Origin: DATEOR01 sp963766725
Lineage (GTDB): Bacteria; Actinomycetota; Thermoleophilia; Gaiellales; Gaiellaceae
Length of the DNA: 64,000 nt
Assembly (NCBI GenBank): GCA_963766725.1
Contig: CAVYBK010000006.1
Coordinates: forward strand, 310,001-374,000
Direction: 5' to 3'
The position numbers were made by a program, and so were the translations under genes. A model generated the notes under the pieces. The model made no database searches and was not told the origin of the DNA. It was given only the letters and a program-made list of their open reading frames with translations. Positions 61,592 to 64,000 of this stretch are shown here, piece by piece. Numbering within the stretch: position 1 is the first letter of the stretch; every line of letters begins with the position of its first letter.

Positions 61592-62924
61592 CGAGCCCCG
61601 CTTGAATGGCCTGCCTCAGCGTTTCCGCTGCCGTCAGGCGCATTTTGCCACGGGGCTCGGTGCCTTCCGGCACGATCGTCACGGAAAAGCCGAGCTTGGC
61701 GCATTCGGCCAGCCGCCGCTCCGCCTGGCTCGCAGGCCGAAGACGACCGGTGAGGCCCACCTCGCCGAAGCACGCAAGCCCTTCGCGAACCTGCGTTCCG
61801 CGCGCGGCGGAGGCAATGGCGAGGGCGATGCCCAGGTCGGCGCCCGGCTCGTCGATCCGCAGGCCTCCGGCCACGTTGACGAAGACGTCGGCCTGCCCGA
61901 GCGCGACCCCCGCATGCCGGCCGAGGACGGCGACGATCATGGACAGGCGCTTCGGGTCGACTCCGGTGGCGACCCGCCGCGGCATGGCGAGGTCGCTCGG
62001 TGAGACGAGCGACTGGATCTCGAGGAGCAGCGGGCGCGTCCCTTCGAGCGCGCAGACCACGGCCGAACCGGGCTGGTCGTCCTGCGAGCGGCCGAAGAGC
62101 TCGGACGGATCCTCGACTCCCTCCAGGCCCGCGCCGGTCATCTCGAAGACGCCGAGCTCGTTGGTCGAGCCGAAGCGGTTTTTCACGGCGCGAAGGATCC
62201 GGTGGGCGCGGTAGCGGTCGCCCTCGAAGTGCAGGACGCAGTCGACGAGGTGCTCGAGGACGCGGGGCCCCGCGACGTTTCCGTCCTTCGTCACGTGCCC
62301 GACGAGGAACGTGGCGATGCCCAGCTCCTTCGACACGCGGAGCATCCTGCCCGCTGCCTCGCGGACCTGGGCCACCGAGCCCGGCGCCGAGCCGAGCTCC
62401 GGCGCGTAGAGGGTCTGCACGGAGTCGATCACGCACACGTCGGGCCGCTCCCGCTCGAGGGTGGCGCAGACCTCGTCGAGGTTCGTCTCAGCCAGGATGT
62501 GCACATCGGCTCCGCCGCCGAGCCGGTCGGCGCGGAGCTTCACCTGCGCCGCCGACTCCTCACCCGTGACGAGCAGGACCCGCCGGTCGGCGCTCAGCGA
62601 GCGGAGCGCCATAAGGAGGAGCGTCGACTTCCCGATGCCCGGGTCGCCGCTGACGAGGACGAGGCTCGCGGGCACGAGCCCGCCGCCGAGAACGCGGTCG
62701 AGCTCGGTTACGCCCGTCGGGATCCGCTCGGCGTCGGCCGCCTCGACGTCGACGAGGCGGAGCAGCGGCCGTCCTGCCGCCGGAGTCGCGCCTTTCGGCA
62801 CCGCGGCGATCCGCTCCTCGACGAGCGTTCCCCAGCTTCCGCACGTCGGGCACTTGCCGAGCCACTTCCCGGTCGTGTACCCGCACTCGGAGCAGGCGTG
62901 CTGGATTGCTGCGGCCTTTGCCAT
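61569..62924 (-). CDS. radA: DNA repair ATPase RadA
   Basis: RadA (Sms) processes recombination intermediates as a RecA-like helicase. The 451-aa protein has an N-terminal zinc finger (Cys11, Cys14, Cys25, Cys28), Walker A in GDPGIGKST, the KNRFGSTNE motif specific to RadA and a C-terminal Lon-like domain (PRRVATGVDPKRL, ADLGIALAIASA). The ATG before AKAAAIQHACSECG was chosen; the GTG 27 codons upstream gives no conserved sequence. Confidence 0.96.
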   Translation of the reverse strand: MAKAAAIQHACSECGYTTGKWLGKCPTCGSWGTLVEERIAAVPKGATPAAGRPLLRLVDVEAADAERIPTGVTELDRVLGGGLVPASLVLVSGDPGIGKSTLLLMALRSLSADRRVLLVTGEESAAQVKLRADRLGGGADVHILAETNLDEVCATLERERPDVCVIDSVQTLYAPELGSAPGSVAQVREAAGRMLRVSKELGIATFLVGHVTKDGNVAGPRVLEHLVDCVLHFEGDRYRAHRILRAVKNRFGSTNELGVFEMTGAGLEGVEDPSELFGRSQDDQPGSAVVCALEGTRPLLLEIQSLVSPSDLAMPRRVATGVDPKRLSMIVAVLGRHAGVALGQADVFVNVAGGLRIDEPGADLGIALAIASAARGTQVREGLACFGEVGLTGRLRPASQAERRLAECAKLGFSVTIVPEGTEPRGKMRLTAAETLRQAIQAGLDASGSSD

Positions 62925-62985
62925 GGGCGACCCATCGTAGGGCCGGGGTCCGACGTCTCCAGGCACCTGGGACAATCCCGCGACG

Positions 62986-63714
62986 ATGCCGGCACAGATC
63001 TTCACCGACTCGGAACGCCCTGACCTCTACGACCGCCTCGACGAGCTCGCAGACCCGTGGCCCGAGTTCATCCACCACGACGATGTCGTGAACGAGTGGT
63101 GGCCGCTATTGCATGAGCGCTTTCCCGATTTCCAGCTCGTGCTCTACGACCCGGACGCGGATGTGATTCTCGGCCGCGGCTGCACCCTGCCCGTCTCCTG
63201 GGACGGCCACAACGAGTCGCTCTCGGCCGGTGTCGTGGACATCATCGGGGAGGCGTTCGCCGAGGGCGCCCAGGCAAACGTCCTTTGCGCGCTTGTCGCC
63301 GTCGTCGATCCCAGGCAGCAGGGACGCGGGCTTTCGGGTCACATCGTCGAAGGGATGGCGGCGGCCGCCGGCCGAGCCGGCCTCGAGTGTCTCATCGCGC
63401 CTGTTCGCCCGACCTGGAAGGACCGTTACCCGCTGATCCCGATCGAGGAGTACATGCAGTGGACCCGCGAGGACGGGCTGCCCTTCGATCCGTGGATCCG
63501 CCTGCACGCTCGCCTGGGAGCCGAGATCCTCGCAGTCGCCGAGCGCTCGCTGGACATCAGCGGCTCGGTCGCCGAGTGGGAGTCGTGGACCGGAATGTCG
63601 TTCCCGCAGGACGGCGACTACGTCGTGCCCGGCGCGCTCGTGCCCGTGCGATTCGAAGACGGCATCGGCCGCTACGTCGAGCCGAACGTCTGGATGCGGC
63701 ACGAGCCGCGCTAG
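62986..63714 (+). CDS. GNAT-like acetyltransferase of unknown target
   Basis: The 242-aa protein contains ALVAVVDPRQQGRGLSGHIVEGM, which fits the acetyl-CoA pyrophosphate loop (Q/RxxGxG/A) of GNAT enzymes. The rest (YDPDADVILGRGCTLPVSWDG, YPLIPIEEYMQWTREDGLPFDPW) is unlike common members. It is longer than average (about 150-180 aa), so an extra domain or insertion is present. The target is unknown. It is divergent from radA, with 61 bp between starts. The stop shares CTAG with the next, convergent gene. Confidence 0.75.
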   Translation: MPAQIFTDSERPDLYDRLDELADPWPEFIHHDDVVNEWWPLLHERFPDFQLVLYDPDADVILGRGCTLPVSWDGHNESLSAGVVDIIGEAFAEGAQANVLCALVAVVDPRQQGRGLSGHIVEGMAAAAGRAGLECLIAPVRPTWKDRYPLIPIEEYMQWTREDGLPFDPWIRLHARLGAEILAVAERSLDISGSVAEWESWTGMSFPQDGDYVVPGALVPVRFEDGIGRYVEPNVWMRHEPR

Positions 63715-63998
63715 CGGAAGCGCTCGATGCGAAACGGCTCGAGCTCACGCGGCGAGGCGCCGTCGAGGATGACCTGCGCGAGGAGCTTCCCCGTGACCGG
63801 GCCGAGGGTGATGCCCATGCGGCCGTGCCCCGTGGCGACGTAGAGGCCCTCGCGTCCGGGGACAGGGCCGATCACCGGAAGACCGTCCGAGGGGTAGGGA
63901 CGAAGGCCGGCCCGACCAGTTCGATCTCGTCCGGGCTCACCAGTCCTCAGGAAGGCGGCGGACGAGCGGACGAGCGCATCGATCCGCTCGCGCTTCAG
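63711..63998 (-). CDS. D-amino-acid/glycine oxidase-type FAD oxidoreductase (C-terminal part only)
   Basis: The visible end matches DAO-family flavoproteins such as DadA or ThiO: AGLRPYPSDGLPVIGPVPGREGLYVATGHGRMGITLGPVTGKLLAQVILDG, the FAD-contacting GHGRMG motif and a final ELEPFRIERFR. Upstream of it, residues in another frame (SPDEIELV) fit better for about 12 codons (63915-63945), so one or two indels are likely. The gene begins outside the window. Confidence 0.7.
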   Translation of the reverse strand: MKRERIDALVRSSAAFLRTGEPGRDRTGRAGLRPYPSDGLPVIGPVPGREGLYVATGHGRMGITLGPVTGKLLAQVILDGASPRELEPFRIERFR

Positions 63999-64000
63999 CT

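Overview
The window is about 64 kb of very GC-rich, densely packed bacterial chromosome. The features point to an actinomycete (Actinomycetota), and my best guess is a Thermoleophilia/Gaiellales-like soil lineage. The supporting features are CarD next to ispD-ispF, DisA with RadA, a LexA box of the GAAC-N4-GTTC type, an F420/PPOX-type flavoprotein, SigH- and RpoD-type sigma factors, a type A RNase P RNA and apparently leaderless promoters. The lineage call is inference; no 16S rRNA gene is present.

Layout. 0-7 kb: the end of a GGDEF/HD-GYP signalling protein, an RpoD-like sigma factor, topA, a stand-alone 5'-3' exonuclease and an HDAC-like hydrolase. 7-16 kb: a tightly coupled minus-strand operon for hopanoids, hpnC-hpnD-hpnE-shc-hpnA-hpnH-hpnG, running on into ispH and pheA. 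Precursor supply, squalene synthesis, cyclisation and side-chain extension are therefore in one transcription unit with mostly 4-bp overlaps. 16-25 kb: an aldo/keto reductase, a class III CoA-transferase, an ArsR/SRPBCC/DUF4242 operon, an ornithine cyclodeaminase-like protein, an FAD-GcvT fusion and a Nudix hydrolase. 24-29 kb: a permease, a glutamine-synthetase-like ligase and a PuuD-type hydrolase, which look like a polyamine or amine catabolic set. 29-33 kb: a large secreted BNR-repeat protein, a broken membrane protein and a cysteine-less DksA. 33-36.6 kb: an acyl-CoA ligase coupled to a short citrate-synthase-fold protein, rnpB, lexA with its SOS box, and tRNA-Leu. 36.6-44 kb: tldD/tldE, a BNR protein with a MoaD-like protein, secG, a response regulator, a CDF zinc transporter, a glycosyltransferase and tRNA-Thr.

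44-63 kb, minus strand, reads radA-disA-carD-(lipoprotein)-ispD-ispF-(rhodanese)-...-gltX-...-cysS-rlmB-...-yacP-sigH. This is the gene order known from the radA-to-sigH region of Bacillus, here interrupted by insertions: mutY, a hydrolase, a decayed sugar dehydrogenase, a Na+/H+ antiporter, the glyoxylate-shunt genes aceB-aceA with a LysR regulator, and an MFS transporter.

At least ten otherwise good genes contain one- or two-base reading-frame breaks: hpnC, FAD-GcvT, a 137-aa unknown, a lipoprotein, a DUF1345-like protein (three breaks), a glycosyltransferase (two), the antiporter (two), the dienelactone hydrolase, mutY and the partial oxidase at the right edge. Several breaks fall in short homopolymers. 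Residual sequencing indels are therefore as likely as true gene decay, and every frameshift call carries that caveat. I saw no CRISPR array, insertion sequence, phage gene or rRNA gene, and no clearly new multi-gene system. The most unusual leads are the citryl-CoA-lyase-like/acyl-CoA-ligase pair, the cysteine-less DksA, the short GltX, the mini-ORF before hpnG, and convergent genes that share their stop codons in CTAG or TTAA.
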